Position numbers and translations under genes: made by a program. From Chitinophagaceae bacterium (lineage in GTDB: Bacteria; Bacteroidota; Bacteroidia; Chitinophagales; Chitinophagaceae): a stretch of 44,779 nt of DNA. This document shows, piece by piece, positions 23,483 through 31,948 of this stretch. Numbering within the stretch: position 1 is the stretch's first letter; each line of letters opens with the position of its first letter. Location: contig JADGPW010000020.1 of the NCBI GenBank assembly GCA_017882265.1, positions 1-44,779 of the forward strand. Reading direction: 5' to 3'. The notes beneath the pieces were generated by a model. It made no database searches. It saw only the letters and a program-made list of their open reading frames with translations, and was not told where the DNA came from.

Positions 23483-23590
23483 CCTGATAGCTATCGGGAT
23501 TAATTAAGACTTCGCACAGAGGGCAAAGAGAACGCAGAGGTTTGATTATTATTAAATATTCTCCGCATGCCCCTTGCCCTTTGCGCGAGA
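23483..23590. repeat. GATAGCTATC word plus CGCAAAG-type inverted repeat
   Basis: CCTGATAGCTATCGGG (23483-23498) is followed by CGCACAGAGGGCAAAGAGAA at 23513 and its imperfect complement CCCCTTGCCCTTTGCGCGAG at 23570-23589. The second element belongs to the 'cgcaaagacgcaaag' dispersed-repeat type; a half copy is at 33636-33660. Confidence 0.6.
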
Positions 23591-23619
23591 TATTTTTTTC
23601 ACTTATACATCCCCGCCTC

Positions 23620-24132
23620 TCAAATGATCTTTTCCAGTATGGCAAACTCCAGGGGTTGTAAGGGCATACCAAAACGTGTGTCAGGGGGTAATGGTTTTGT
23701 TTCACCGGTTAACCGATAGCCGCGTCTTTCATACCAGGCTATCAATTCATGGCGAACCGAGATCACATTCATGAAAATGCGCGGGCAATTATTTTCTTTT
23801 GCGAATCGTTCAGCAGCTGACAGAAGTTGGTTGCCAATTCCCTGGGCTTGTTTCAATGGCGAAACTGACAGCATACCAAGGTATAAACCATCTTCCCGTT
23901 TTTCAAGAAATACAGAACCCGTGATGATCCCTTCGGGTGATGTATATTTTAATATAATAGCTCTGGGATTATTCATCATCGTGCTGAGCGCCGGGGCATC
24001 AATCCGAAGTTCACCCCCCAATATAAATGCTTCTGTTGTCCACCCCTTTTTGGAAACTTCGCCACGATAGGCGCTGTTGATCAGGGCTACCAATTCCGGG
24101 ACATCTTGCAGGCTGGCTGGGGAGATAGGCAT
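23620..24132 (-). CDS. GNAT-family N-acetyltransferase
   Basis: The 170-residue protein is a full GNAT domain. The N-terminal helix MPISPASLQDVPELVALINSA precedes strand 4 LYLGMLSVSPLKQAQGIGNQ with the Q/RxxGxG/A acetyl-CoA loop (QAQGIGNQL), the IFMNVISVRHELIAWYERRG helix and the C-terminal strand EFAILEKII. It transfers acetyl from acetyl-CoA to an unknown amine. Unlike the GNAT at 22410-22848, it is intact. It is a single gene. Confidence 0.9.
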   Translation of the reverse strand: MPISPASLQDVPELVALINSAYRGEVSKKGWTTEAFILGGELRIDAPALSTMMNNPRAIILKYTSPEGIITGSVFLEKREDGLYLGMLSVSPLKQAQGIGNQLLSAAERFAKENNCPRIFMNVISVRHELIAWYERRGYRLTGETKPLPPDTRFGMPLQPLEFAILEKII

Positions 24133-24248
24133 TGGATGAAGGTAGGGGAGAATGTCGAACAGATGAACAAGGAATTAAGAACAGATGAAGTAATGAACGA
24201 ACATAGAAAGGCTTCTGGAATATAGGAAATGTGCGGACTTCAACATTC

Positions 24249-25028
24249 CTATGTTTTATTAACCCAAAGCAATTTAGCGTTGGAGAGTTGGTGTAGTTCA
24301 CTTTTTACATGAAACACGCTTTCAATATTGGCCGGTTGTAAAACATTGGATGGCGATCCATTTGCAACTAATTTACTCTGGTCAAGCAGGAGCACTTCAT
24401 CGGCATAGTTAAGCACCATATTCAGATCGTGCAAAATGGCAATCACGACAGTTTTGTCATTGATGAATTGCTGGACATGGTGTAGAAAATCAAATTGATT
24501 TTTCAGGTCAAGGGACGCGATCGGTTCATCCAGGAGCAAGAACCGGCAACCCTCCTTGGGTATTTCCCAGATCTGTACCATGACGCGGGCAAACTGCACC
24601 CGCTGTTTTTCACCACCGGAAAGGGTTAGGTAATTTCTTTTCCGGAAATTGGCAACATCTAATTGTTTCATCACTTCTTCACAGATCTCAAAATCTTTCA
24701 CGGAGGGCTTAAAGTCAAAATGCGGGTAACGGCCCATCATGACGATCTCTTCCACGCTTAAGGGGAAACTGATCTCCACGTTCTGAGATAGTACCGCCCG
24801 GTACTTGGCATATTTTTCTTTTATCTTTTTATTTATGGCTTGGCCATTATATAAGATCTCGCCCTCCTTTGATGGTAATTCCAGGGCCAGTAATTTCAAC
24901 AGCGTTGACTTCCCGGCGCCGTTAGGTCCGCAGAGCATATAACATTTTCCTGGTAAAAACCGGTACGTGATATCCTGTACCAGCCATTTGTCTTTTACGG
25001 CATAGCCAATATTTTTTACCTCAAGCAT
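24249..25028 (-). CDS. hmuV: Heme ABC transporter ATP-binding protein
   Basis: The 259-residue ATPase has Walker A GPNGAGKST (34-42), Q-loop LSQNVE, signature LSGGEKQRV (136-144), Walker B FLLLDEP (163-169) and the switch His in AILHDLN. Overall it resembles HmuV/FecE-type importers of heme or iron chelates. The ATG at 25028 (MLEVKNIGYAV) was chosen over an upstream one at 25046; it overlaps the end of the permease gene by 8 bp, so translation is coupled. It powers uptake through HmuU at the inner membrane. It is the last gene of the heme operon. Confidence 0.92.
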   Translation of the reverse strand: MLEVKNIGYAVKDKWLVQDITYRFLPGKCYMLCGPNGAGKSTLLKLLALELPSKEGEILYNGQAINKKIKEKYAKYRAVLSQNVEISFPLSVEEIVMMGRYPHFDFKPSVKDFEICEEVMKQLDVANFRKRNYLTLSGGEKQRVQFARVMVQIWEIPKEGCRFLLLDEPIASLDLKNQFDFLHHVQQFINDKTVVIAILHDLNMVLNYADEVLLLDQSKLVANGSPSNVLQPANIESVFHVKSELHQLSNAKLLWVNKT

Positions 25029-26073
25029 AGTATCCCCCTTTATCATTTAATACATTGTATTTTTTTAAAAGAATGATAAATACCGGGGCTCCAACCAGAG
25101 ATGTGATAATACCTACAGGTATCTCGGCAGGTGCCAATAATAGCCTGGCTCCCATATCTGCCAGGCTCATCAGGGTAGCGCCGAGTAACATGGAGGCTGG
25201 TAATAATTTTCTATTATCGCTTCCAATCAACAACCTGATGACATGCGGTACGATCAGCCCCATAAAACTGATGACGCCGACAAAAGAGGTGGCGACCGCC
25301 ACCATAGCCGTATTGAGTACCATGATACGGCGTTTTAGTTTTTCGGGGTCAACACCCAGGTAAGAAGCTTCTTCTTCGCCCAGTATAAGCGTATTCAGTT
25401 GCTTGGCATAGCGGAGGACAATAAAAAAAATAATGGCTGCTACTGTGCCGGTAATAAATACCTGGTTCCAGGCGGCACCTGAGAATGTACCTAAATTCCA
25501 AAAGGTAATACTTCGGGCCTGTGGATCACGGGCAATATAGCTCATAAAACCCGTACCGCTAAGTCCCACTGCATTAATAGCAATACCAATCAGCAATAAA
25601 GAAGTAATAGCCACTTTTTTTTGAGTCTTTGCCAAGGTATACACGGCGAAAGTGGCTAATAATCCGCCGGCAAAAGCAAAGAGCGGGACGAGCAGGGGGC
25701 CTGCCAGCTCCTTTATTCCCTTGCTCATATTAACAGCCAGCACAAAAACAACAGATGAACCGAAAGCCGCACCCGCACTTGTACCTACCAGACCCGGTTC
25801 AACAATGGGGTTCCGGAACAACCCCTGCATCAAAACACCTGAAGAAGCTAATATGGCCCCGGTGATCGCACAAAGGAATACCCGGGGTAAACGTAATTGC
25901 AGGAAAACTCCTTCATAAATATTGGCAGGCCCTTTGCCCTGGAAAAAATGTTTTAGCGCTGAAAACATATCGGAGGGAACAATTGACACGGCGCCAAATG
26001 CTATAGCACAGAGCAGGGTCACGATCAATAAAGCAACCAATACCGGGAAAAAGAATTTGTTATTTCGGAACAT
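25021..26073 (-). CDS. hmuU: Heme ABC transporter permease (FecCD family)
   Basis: The 350-residue membrane protein has about 10 transmembrane segments. FecCD/BtuC-family motifs are RLPRVFLCAITGAILASSGV, LFRNPIVEPGLVGTSAGAAF, ISFMGLIVPHVIRLLIGSDN (the coupling loop with the ATPase) and PAEIPVGIITSLVGAPVFI. It forms the inner-membrane channel for the ligand delivered by HmuT. It starts 14 bp inside the end of hmuT and its own end overlaps hmuV, a tight operon. Confidence 0.95.
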   Translation of the reverse strand: MFRNNKFFFPVLVALLIVTLLCAIAFGAVSIVPSDMFSALKHFFQGKGPANIYEGVFLQLRLPRVFLCAITGAILASSGVLMQGLFRNPIVEPGLVGTSAGAAFGSSVVFVLAVNMSKGIKELAGPLLVPLFAFAGGLLATFAVYTLAKTQKKVAITSLLLIGIAINAVGLSGTGFMSYIARDPQARSITFWNLGTFSGAAWNQVFITGTVAAIIFFIVLRYAKQLNTLILGEEEASYLGVDPEKLKRRIMVLNTAMVAVATSFVGVISFMGLIVPHVIRLLIGSDNRKLLPASMLLGATLMSLADMGARLLLAPAEIPVGIITSLVGAPVFIILLKKYNVLNDKGGYYA

Positions 26074-26947
26074 TGGCGGAAGGATGGATAAGTTTCATCA
26101 ATTTCAAAATATTCTCAGCGGTCCTTGGTCCAAAATAAACAATGTCATGTTCTTCGAAACGATAAATGCGGTTATTTTTAGCTGCATTGGTCAAACCCAC
26201 TCCCGGGAGGGTTTTAAAGTTCTCAGCGCCGCCCATTTTATCAAATCCAAAATCAGTAGCAATGATCACATCAGGATTGGCTACGGCTATGGCCTCGGCG
26301 CTTATCTGGCGGGCGCCTTTGGCATCATAAACCGCGGGTTTTCCACCTGCCAGTTTTAGCATCCTGTCACCGGGACCTTCGTTCTTCCGGCCGCTCATGA
26401 CAAAAAAATTATTATTAGCCTGGCCATAATGGATGAGCATGACCGTCGGAGTATCGGTCAAAGTTTTTTCCGCTGCATAGACCGCTTCCATATCAGCATC
26501 CATTTTTTTTACGATCGAATCCGCCTTTGCAGGCACGCCAAAATAATCACCCAACTCTTTCACTAACATCTTAGCACTGTCATAGGTATTCGCAGCGCCA
26601 AATGCCTTGGTATTCACACCTGCCTTTTTCAATTGTGGAAGCACGGTTTCCGGCCCGATATCATTACTATGGATGACCACATCGGGGTTCATGGAAATGA
26701 TCCCTTCAGCGCTTAAGGCACGGTGGTAGCCTACAGTGGGTAATAACTTAGCGCTATCGGGATAGGTACTGGTAAGATCTTTCGCAACAATATCATGTCC
26801 TTTACCCAGGGCAAAGACCATTTCGGTCAATTGCTTGGAGATACACACGATCCGTATATCTTTTGTGCCATCCAGCTCTTTGTGTCCGAAGCGACCGCAA
26901 CCAAAAAGGAGGAGAACTATCCCTATTAAAAAAAATGTCTTTTTCAT
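26060..26947 (-). CDS. hmuT: Heme ABC transporter substrate-binding lipoprotein
   Basis: The protein (295 residues from the ATG at 26947; an upstream frame start at 27001 would run through a hairpin) has a lipoprotein signal, MKKTFFLIGIVLLLFGCG. The mature part is a class III binding protein. HmuT-like motifs include RIVCISKQLTEMVFALGKG, LPTVGYHRALSAEGIISMNP and a central helix leading to FFVMSGRKNEGPGDRMLKLA. It captures heme (or a similar ligand) in the periplasm and hands it to HmuUV. A TonB-dependent receptor directly upstream supports outer-membrane heme import. Specificity for heme over cobalamin or siderophores is by family resemblance only. Confidence 0.9.
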   Translation of the reverse strand: MKKTFFLIGIVLLLFGCGRFGHKELDGTKDIRIVCISKQLTEMVFALGKGHDIVAKDLTSTYPDSAKLLPTVGYHRALSAEGIISMNPDVVIHSNDIGPETVLPQLKKAGVNTKAFGAANTYDSAKMLVKELGDYFGVPAKADSIVKKMDADMEAVYAAEKTLTDTPTVMLIHYGQANNNFFVMSGRKNEGPGDRMLKLAGGKPAVYDAKGARQISAEAIAVANPDVIIATDFGFDKMGGAENFKTLPGVGLTNAAKNNRIYRFEEHDIVYFGPRTAENILKLMKLIHPSANVPK

Positions 26948-26966
26948 ATTGATGTTTTTATAGGCA

Positions 26967-27026
26967 AAGGAGACTGTTTCAAAAGAGCCAGTGTGTTGCA
27001 ATGAATTCTTTTGAAACAGTCTCCTT
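26967..27026 (-). promoter_or_regulatory. Perfect 19-bp stem-loop between receptor and hmuT
   Basis: AAGGAGACTGTTTCAAAAG (26967-26985) is exactly complementary to 27008-27026 with a 22-base loop. It lies 10 bases after the receptor stop and 19 bases before the hmuT ATG. There is no long T run on the minus strand, so it may slow or partially terminate transcription, protect the receptor mRNA 3' end, or be a dispersed palindrome. Confidence 0.8.
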
Positions 27027-27035
27027 CTTTTGCGC

Positions 27036-29477
27036 TTAAAAATTATACTTCAGGTTGATCCCTCCAATAAAGTTTGCCTTCAAAGGACCTGCCATAAAAG
27101 CATCCGGGATCTGGTTTACAAAGACCATGATCGGATACTGGGTGCCGGTTATGTTGTTGATCCCCACAAAAACATCGATGTCAACATGTTTTGAAAGGCT
27201 GTGTGCATAACCAATTTTTGAATTAAGTAAGCTATAACTGGTTGCGTGATAGGGAAACACCACACTATTTACGGTGACTTTCCCATCCGATGTAACCGGC
27301 ATAGGGTCTTTATAAAAATAGGTAATATTTGCATAAAGTCCGCAATGAGCAGCCACATCTAATCCCAGGTTGCCCATAAATTTAGCCACCCCGGCAACAG
27401 CGTTTCCATTATAATTAACTATTGAATCTTTAAGTATTACGCCTTTGTATTGAAAACTATAATCCTTGTATTTAAAATTGGAATAAGTAAAATTGGCGAA
27501 CGGGCGTACGAATTTAAAGAAGCCGTTTGCAGATTCATAAACAGTGTATTTTACCAATGCTTCAACTCCCTGATCATTTTGTTTGCCTCCGTTTACGACA
27601 TAAGTAAACAAAGTGGCCGTGCCGGCGGCATTTTGCACATTAATATTTGACATTTTGTTTGAAAAAACCGCATCAAAGAAGGCAAGCTGATAAATTAACT
27701 TATTCCTGATCAAAGAGCCTTTTGTTCCAATTTCAAACTGGTTGCCGATCTCAGGCTTTAAACTCCTGTCAATAATTCCGGTTGAAGCCGGTGCTGCCGC
27801 AGCAAGAGGTATAAAGAAATAAGAACTTGTGGGAGCTTTATATCCTTTACTATAAGAGATATAAGCTGAGAAATCTTTATTAAACACTTTATTGATCGCC
27901 AAATGTGGTGATACCATCCCTTTATACGAGGTATCGAAACGGGTTGGCTGTGTAGTAATGAACCGGTCATTCAGGTCAATCTTCATGGTACTTAGTCCAA
28001 TGCCTCCGGTAACAGAAAGATCATGTGGCAAGGCCAGGGTCCATTCTGTAAAAAATGAAGACGTGCTGCTGGTGGTATATTTATTGCTGGTGCTGGCGCC
28101 GACAACCCAATAATAAGGATTGCCATAGGTCCAGTTTGCATTAGGATCCAATGGATTCTTGACCATGGTATACCCGATAGTCTGGGCCACTTGTCGTTGT
28201 GCTTCCACACCGGTAATACCACTAAGGCTGCTTCCGTTTTTCATCGAAAAATTCATATCAAACGTGGACCTGAGTCCAATGTTGATGGGGTCTTTATCCG
28301 TCCAACCTGCTGCAGAGCTTGAATTGTTTATTATGCCAGTACCAAACACCGCTGTTGTATTAGAAATATTTTTACAGAATTCATAGGTATGGCTCGCGCC
28401 TGCCCTGAAACTGGTTATTTCAGAATGCCCGTTTCTTTTTATATAATCTATATTTCCTGAATAATCTTTAGAGGTATATTGTTGTATCGTTAACTCTCCA
28501 CTCCGCTGATCATAACTTTTGGTGTAACCAAAATAAATGCTTACCGATTGTTTGTCATTGGGTCTGAAGTCACCTGCTACATTCACAAAGTCTTTGTTGG
28601 AGTTGTTATGAATAGTATAACCTTCTGTCACCTGGTGCCCGTAATTAACCAATAAGGAAGAACGCTCTCCACCCATGGCGAAATGTGTAGTATAACGTTG
28701 TAAATTATAGCTACCTACCAGTACGTCCTGCCCGATAGAAGTTTTTCCTTTTTCCGGTTTAATTGTTTTTAGATTTACTACCCCGGATATGGCCAGGCCA
28801 TACAATGTTCCTGCGGGTCCTTTTGTGATCTCCACATTTCCCATCGAGCCAAAATCAATGTCATCCATCAAAGTAATACCTTCTGCATCCGTAATGGGGA
28901 TTCCATTTAAGTACACTTTATATCCCTGCCCGTCAAAATTGCTATTGATCCTGCCAGTTCCCCCGGTTCCATTGCCATAGCCCCGGATATTGAATTCCTG
29001 GCCGGAAGATACCGCCCTTCGCTGCATGGTCACGCCGGGAACATTTCCATTAATAGCGTCATCCAGGAATAAACCTGTACTGCGTTTCAGTTCCGGGGTA
29101 GTCAGTTTGGTAATGGACGATGGCTGATATAGAATTGATTTGTTCTGGTTGGAAGTAGCCGTTATTTCCACATCGTCCAATGTGTGACCGATTGGGTTTA
29201 GTTCTATATGGAGTTCTTCATCGCAGTTCTTTATTTTCTGTTTATAGAGTTCATAGCCAACAAACGTAATGGTTATTTCTGACACTTTACCGCAATCAAT
29301 CGAGAACATCCCGTCTTTATCACTGGTGGTTACTGCTTTTCCGGCAAAGCTGATAGTAGCCCCTGAAAGAGGGGTCTTGTTTGTACCATCCATTATTTTC
29401 CCCCGGAGGCTTTTTTGCGCATATAACAATGTATTGGCAGCCAGGAGGAGCGTCCATATTGTAAAAAGCTTTTTCAT
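27036..29477 (-). CDS. TonB-dependent receptor, probable heme/iron uptake
   Basis: The 813-residue protein has a signal peptide (MKKLFTIWTLLLAANTLLYA) and a CarboxypepD_reg-like domain (LRGKIMDGTNKTPLSGATIS, about 24-105). The plug domain reads SSITKLTTPELKRSTGLFLD and ITKGPAGTLYGLAISGVVNL, and a 22-strand-type barrel ends in the terminal strand KANFIGGINLKYNF. It imports its ligand across the outer membrane with TonB-ExbBD energy. The location directly upstream of hmuTUV on the same strand suggests heme or another iron chelate. A preceding unknown secreted protein gene (29597-30103) is probably in the same transcript. Confidence 0.93.
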   Translation of the reverse strand: MKKLFTIWTLLLAANTLLYAQKSLRGKIMDGTNKTPLSGATISFAGKAVTTSDKDGMFSIDCGKVSEITITFVGYELYKQKIKNCDEELHIELNPIGHTLDDVEITATSNQNKSILYQPSSITKLTTPELKRSTGLFLDDAINGNVPGVTMQRRAVSSGQEFNIRGYGNGTGGTGRINSNFDGQGYKVYLNGIPITDAEGITLMDDIDFGSMGNVEITKGPAGTLYGLAISGVVNLKTIKPEKGKTSIGQDVLVGSYNLQRYTTHFAMGGERSSLLVNYGHQVTEGYTIHNNSNKDFVNVAGDFRPNDKQSVSIYFGYTKSYDQRSGELTIQQYTSKDYSGNIDYIKRNGHSEITSFRAGASHTYEFCKNISNTTAVFGTGIINNSSSAAGWTDKDPINIGLRSTFDMNFSMKNGSSLSGITGVEAQRQVAQTIGYTMVKNPLDPNANWTYGNPYYWVVGASTSNKYTTSSTSSFFTEWTLALPHDLSVTGGIGLSTMKIDLNDRFITTQPTRFDTSYKGMVSPHLAINKVFNKDFSAYISYSKGYKAPTSSYFFIPLAAAAPASTGIIDRSLKPEIGNQFEIGTKGSLIRNKLIYQLAFFDAVFSNKMSNINVQNAAGTATLFTYVVNGGKQNDQGVEALVKYTVYESANGFFKFVRPFANFTYSNFKYKDYSFQYKGVILKDSIVNYNGNAVAGVAKFMGNLGLDVAAHCGLYANITYFYKDPMPVTSDGKVTVNSVVFPYHATSYSLLNSKIGYAHSLSKHVDIDVFVGINNITGTQYPIMVFVNQIPDAFMAGPLKANFIGGINLKYNF

Positions 29478-29596
29478 GTTAGTCGTGTTAGTTTATAAAA
29501 AAGAATGACCAATCAAACTGCAGGAATATGCATTTTCTGTTAAATCAATTTCAGGTTATAACAGGCATAAATGGCAGCATGATTGTGAGAAAAAAA

Positions 29597-30103
29597 CTAT
29601 ACGACTGTGGGAGGAGGTTTAAGGATCTCGTAAGAAATAGTGCAGATGTTTTCCGAAAGAAAAGGGGAAAAATATTGTTCTTTAGTATGATAGGCGGGTG
29701 CCAACGTATTTACCCCCGAGGATGGGATATAGATCTTTGAAATCCCTTCTTTTTCCATGATATTTTTTTGGGGGCCATGTTTTTTTGACCAGCTATTAAT
29801 GCGGGTCTCTTTATTGTCAGCAAGGCAATAAACTACTTTCTTCCCCAGATGATGTTCGATCTTTACAATATCGTACATCTTGCCATTTAGTTCCAGTTCC
29901 CTGCCTCCATCTCTAAATTGTATTTTTGAATACGCCTGATCTGAAAAGGCCAGTTGTTGCAGATCTGTATCCGTTTCTTTTGTTTCCAGGACCCTGGAAA
30001 CTTTTTGTTTCATTTCGAAGTAGTTAATGTAATACAGTATCCACTGGCAATTGGCTGAGATCATAAAGACCCCAAGCAGGAATATGGCAGTTAATTTTTT
30101 CAA
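29597..30103 (-). CDS. Unknown exported protein at the head of the heme operon
   Basis: The 168-residue product has a signal peptide (LTAIFLLGVFMISANCQW) and no domain I recognise. It contains ELELNGKMYDIVKIEHHLGK and KVVYCLADNKETRINSWSKK, ends with a proline-rich ILKPPPTVV tail, and has a His pair (EHHLGK) that could bind heme or metal. The start is TTG (MKKLTAIF), supported by the signal peptide. A TATCTTTA -7-like box (30109-30116, minus strand) lies just upstream. Co-direction with the receptor (119-bp gap) suggests a role in the same uptake system; this is inference. Confidence 0.7.
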   Translation of the reverse strand: MKKLTAIFLLGVFMISANCQWILYYINYFEMKQKVSRVLETKETDTDLQQLAFSDQAYSKIQFRDGGRELELNGKMYDIVKIEHHLGKKVVYCLADNKETRINSWSKKHGPQKNIMEKEGISKIYIPSSGVNTLAPAYHTKEQYFSPFLSENICTISYEILKPPPTVV

Positions 30104-30256
30104 GAGGTTAAAGATATAGTAAAATTTTAAACAGCCTGCAATGACCTTGTCGCTGAAAATCAGCCGGTGGGAGGAAATTTGTTGAACGGTTTCAGGGCCA
30201 GGATTATACGGACTATCTTTTCACGTGGTCTTTTATTTCTTACATAATTGTTTGAT

Positions 30257-30580
30257 ATGAAAGCGATTTTAATAGTAATGGTCTATGTTTCTGGTCTGTG
30301 GTTAGTTCATAAAGATACGAAGCAACAGCCGGTATCGGCAAAAGATACTTCTGTCCGCCATATTGATAGCAACTATTTTAAGGCAAGAATAGAACCCATT
30401 CTTCAAAAAAATTGCTCTCCTTGTCATTTTCCCGGTGGTAAACAATATGAGAAACTTCCTTTTGATAAAGCGGAAACCATTATTAATCATGGAGCCGTTG
30501 CCTTAAAACGTCTTAAAGATGATAAAGAGAAGGCCCTTGTCAGGGAATTCATAAACCAAGAGAAAACAGATAAAAATTAA
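30257..30580 (+). CDS. Small c-type cytochrome
   Basis: The 107-residue product begins at the ATG of 30257 (a TTG three codons upstream is also open). It has a hydrophobic N-terminus (MKAILIVMVYVSGLWLV) that serves as signal or anchor. It has one heme-c site, CSPCH, in LQKNCSPCHFPGGKQYEKLP. It is a paralogue of the 17113 cytochrome: both carry NCxPCHFP. It should be exported and bind one heme, perhaps as an electron carrier. It lies divergent from the heme uptake operon, which may be meaningful or chance. Confidence 0.8.
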   Translation: MKAILIVMVYVSGLWLVHKDTKQQPVSAKDTSVRHIDSNYFKARIEPILQKNCSPCHFPGGKQYEKLPFDKAETIINHGAVALKRLKDDKEKALVREFINQEKTDKN

Positions 30581-30688
30581 AAGTGAATAGATAATAGCGC
30601 CTTAAATTCGGATAAAATCTTACAGATTTGATTCTTTCTCAATTCTGTAAAGTTTTTCCAAAAGAGGGCGCTATTATCTTTTCACTAT
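30577..30688. repeat. GTGAATAGATAA inverted repeat, copy 2
   Basis: Arms AAAAGTGAATAGATAATAGC and GCTATTATCTTTTCACTATA enclose a roughly 75-base core containing TTCTCAATTCTGTAAAGTTTTT. It lies between convergent genes and could act as a two-way transcription end. Confidence 0.75.
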
Positions 30689-30709
30689 ACCTGGTTTCTT
30701 TTGTGTGGT

Positions 30710-31192
30710 TCAATATCGTGTCCCAAGCTTTTTCTTCACCAATGCTTCAATATAGTTATAGAGTTTGAAAAAGCCAGCGGCGTTTCCACTTGTTATGTGT
30801 TGAGTGGCCCCATCGCTTGCGCTATGGGTTTTGCCTGCCCAGGTAAATTCGATAGATGTGGTGGGCTTGTCATAAGCAATCCCACCCGTTTCGGCTGAGT
30901 TCATCTCTCTGAAATGTGTAACGTTTGTTTCTTTCATCAGATCGTTTAACTCCTGTTGGGAACATTTGAATGTCAGGGTGTCTCTTTTGGGTTGCCGCCA
31001 ATGAATATAGGTGCCTGTCGAACCTTTGATCATTACTGTCCTGCTCTCAGGTACCATCCCTCCGCCATTATAGGTATTGATCTCCATCCCCGGCAACCAT
31101 TTTTCCTGTGATTTGCTTTCGCAGGATAAAATCATAATACAACAAATGAATAATATAGTTATTCCCTGCCATTTCAAATGATTCTTTGCCAT
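30710..31192 (-). CDS. Lipoprotein of unknown function
   Basis: The 160-residue product has a lipoprotein signal peptide (GITILFICCIMILSCES, lipid Cys near residue 24). The mature part is beta-rich: GMEINTYNGGGMVPESRTVM, KGSTGTYIHWRQPKRDTLTF, and an IEFTWAGKTHSASDG stretch. Similar 'hypothetical lipoproteins' are common in Bacteroidota, and I cannot assign a function. It is divergent from the PKD lipoprotein at 31332, with about 140 bp of shared promoter region. Confidence 0.8.
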   Translation of the reverse strand: MAKNHLKWQGITILFICCIMILSCESKSQEKWLPGMEINTYNGGGMVPESRTVMIKGSTGTYIHWRQPKRDTLTFKCSQQELNDLMKETNVTHFREMNSAETGGIAYDKPTTSIEFTWAGKTHSASDGATQHITSGNAAGFFKLYNYIEALVKKKLGTRY

Positions 31193-31331
31193 CGTAATGG
31201 TTTTATCGGGTTAATTTACGAAATTTATTTGTTGAAATATTATACTAACGCCAGGGATATTGTTGGAATAGCTGTATATAAGTTCCTGACCATTCATTAA
31301 TTTGCTATACCCGGAAGGCCAATACGATTTT

Positions 31332-31898
31332 ATGAAAATACTTTCTTATTTCCTTTTATGCGGCCTGTTTTTTTTATACCAGTCCTGCCATAAAAACAGC
31401 AGTAACCCTGTTAATACCATCAATGCCAATTTTGGTATATCGGGGTATGAAGTTCCTTTTCCGGCTATCATCACGTTCACCAATGTTTCACAGAATGCTA
31501 CAAGTTATATTTGGGATTTCGGGGATGGCACCACTTCTTCACAATTCAACACTTCACATACCTATAATGCAGCCGGAACTTATACATTAAAACTCACAGC
31601 TATTGGTCCAACCGGTCAAAACAATGTTTGCAAGGTGGTCGATCTTGAGCCATTAGCGGGTAATCATTCTGCTTTTTCCTATTTTATTGATAAGTGCAGC
31701 GGTGTCCCGGTTAATATTGCCTTACGATCGTTAAATCCCGGCTCTACCAACTACTCATGGGATTTTGGGAACGGTGGTACCAGTATTATTAACAGCCCGA
31801 ATATCCAGTATATTTTGACGGGCGACTATACGATCAGGTTCAGCTCCCGGATTAATGGCGTACAAGATACGGTTGTGAGGGTTCTCCGGATTCAATAA
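31332..31898 (+). CDS. Lipoprotein with two PKD-like domains
   Basis: The 188-residue product starts at the ATG of 31332 (MKILSYFLLCGLFFLYQSCH, lipobox Cys). Two PKD (polycystic kidney disease) immunoglobulin-like modules follow. The first has YIWDFGDGTTSSQFNTSHTY with the GTYTLKLTA strand, and the second YSWDFGNGGTSI with a GDYTIRFSS strand. PKD modules mediate surface adhesion or carbohydrate contact and usually sit beside a catalytic domain; here there is none. It is probably exposed on the cell surface. The longer start at 31302 is rejected because it would precede the signal peptide. Confidence 0.88.
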   Translation: MKILSYFLLCGLFFLYQSCHKNSSNPVNTINANFGISGYEVPFPAIITFTNVSQNATSYIWDFGDGTTSSQFNTSHTYNAAGTYTLKLTAIGPTGQNNVCKVVDLEPLAGNHSAFSYFIDKCSGVPVNIALRSLNPGSTNYSWDFGNGGTSIINSPNIQYILTGDYTIRFSSRINGVQDTVVRVLRIQ

Positions 31899-31948
31899 TT
31901 GAATTACACTTTTCCCAATCATACCTGCAATACTTGTCTGCCCCTATT

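Noticed and set aside
23439-23705. 88-aa minus-strand frame
   Set aside because: It covers the GATAGCTATC and CGCAAAG-type repeats and the end of the GNAT gene in another frame.
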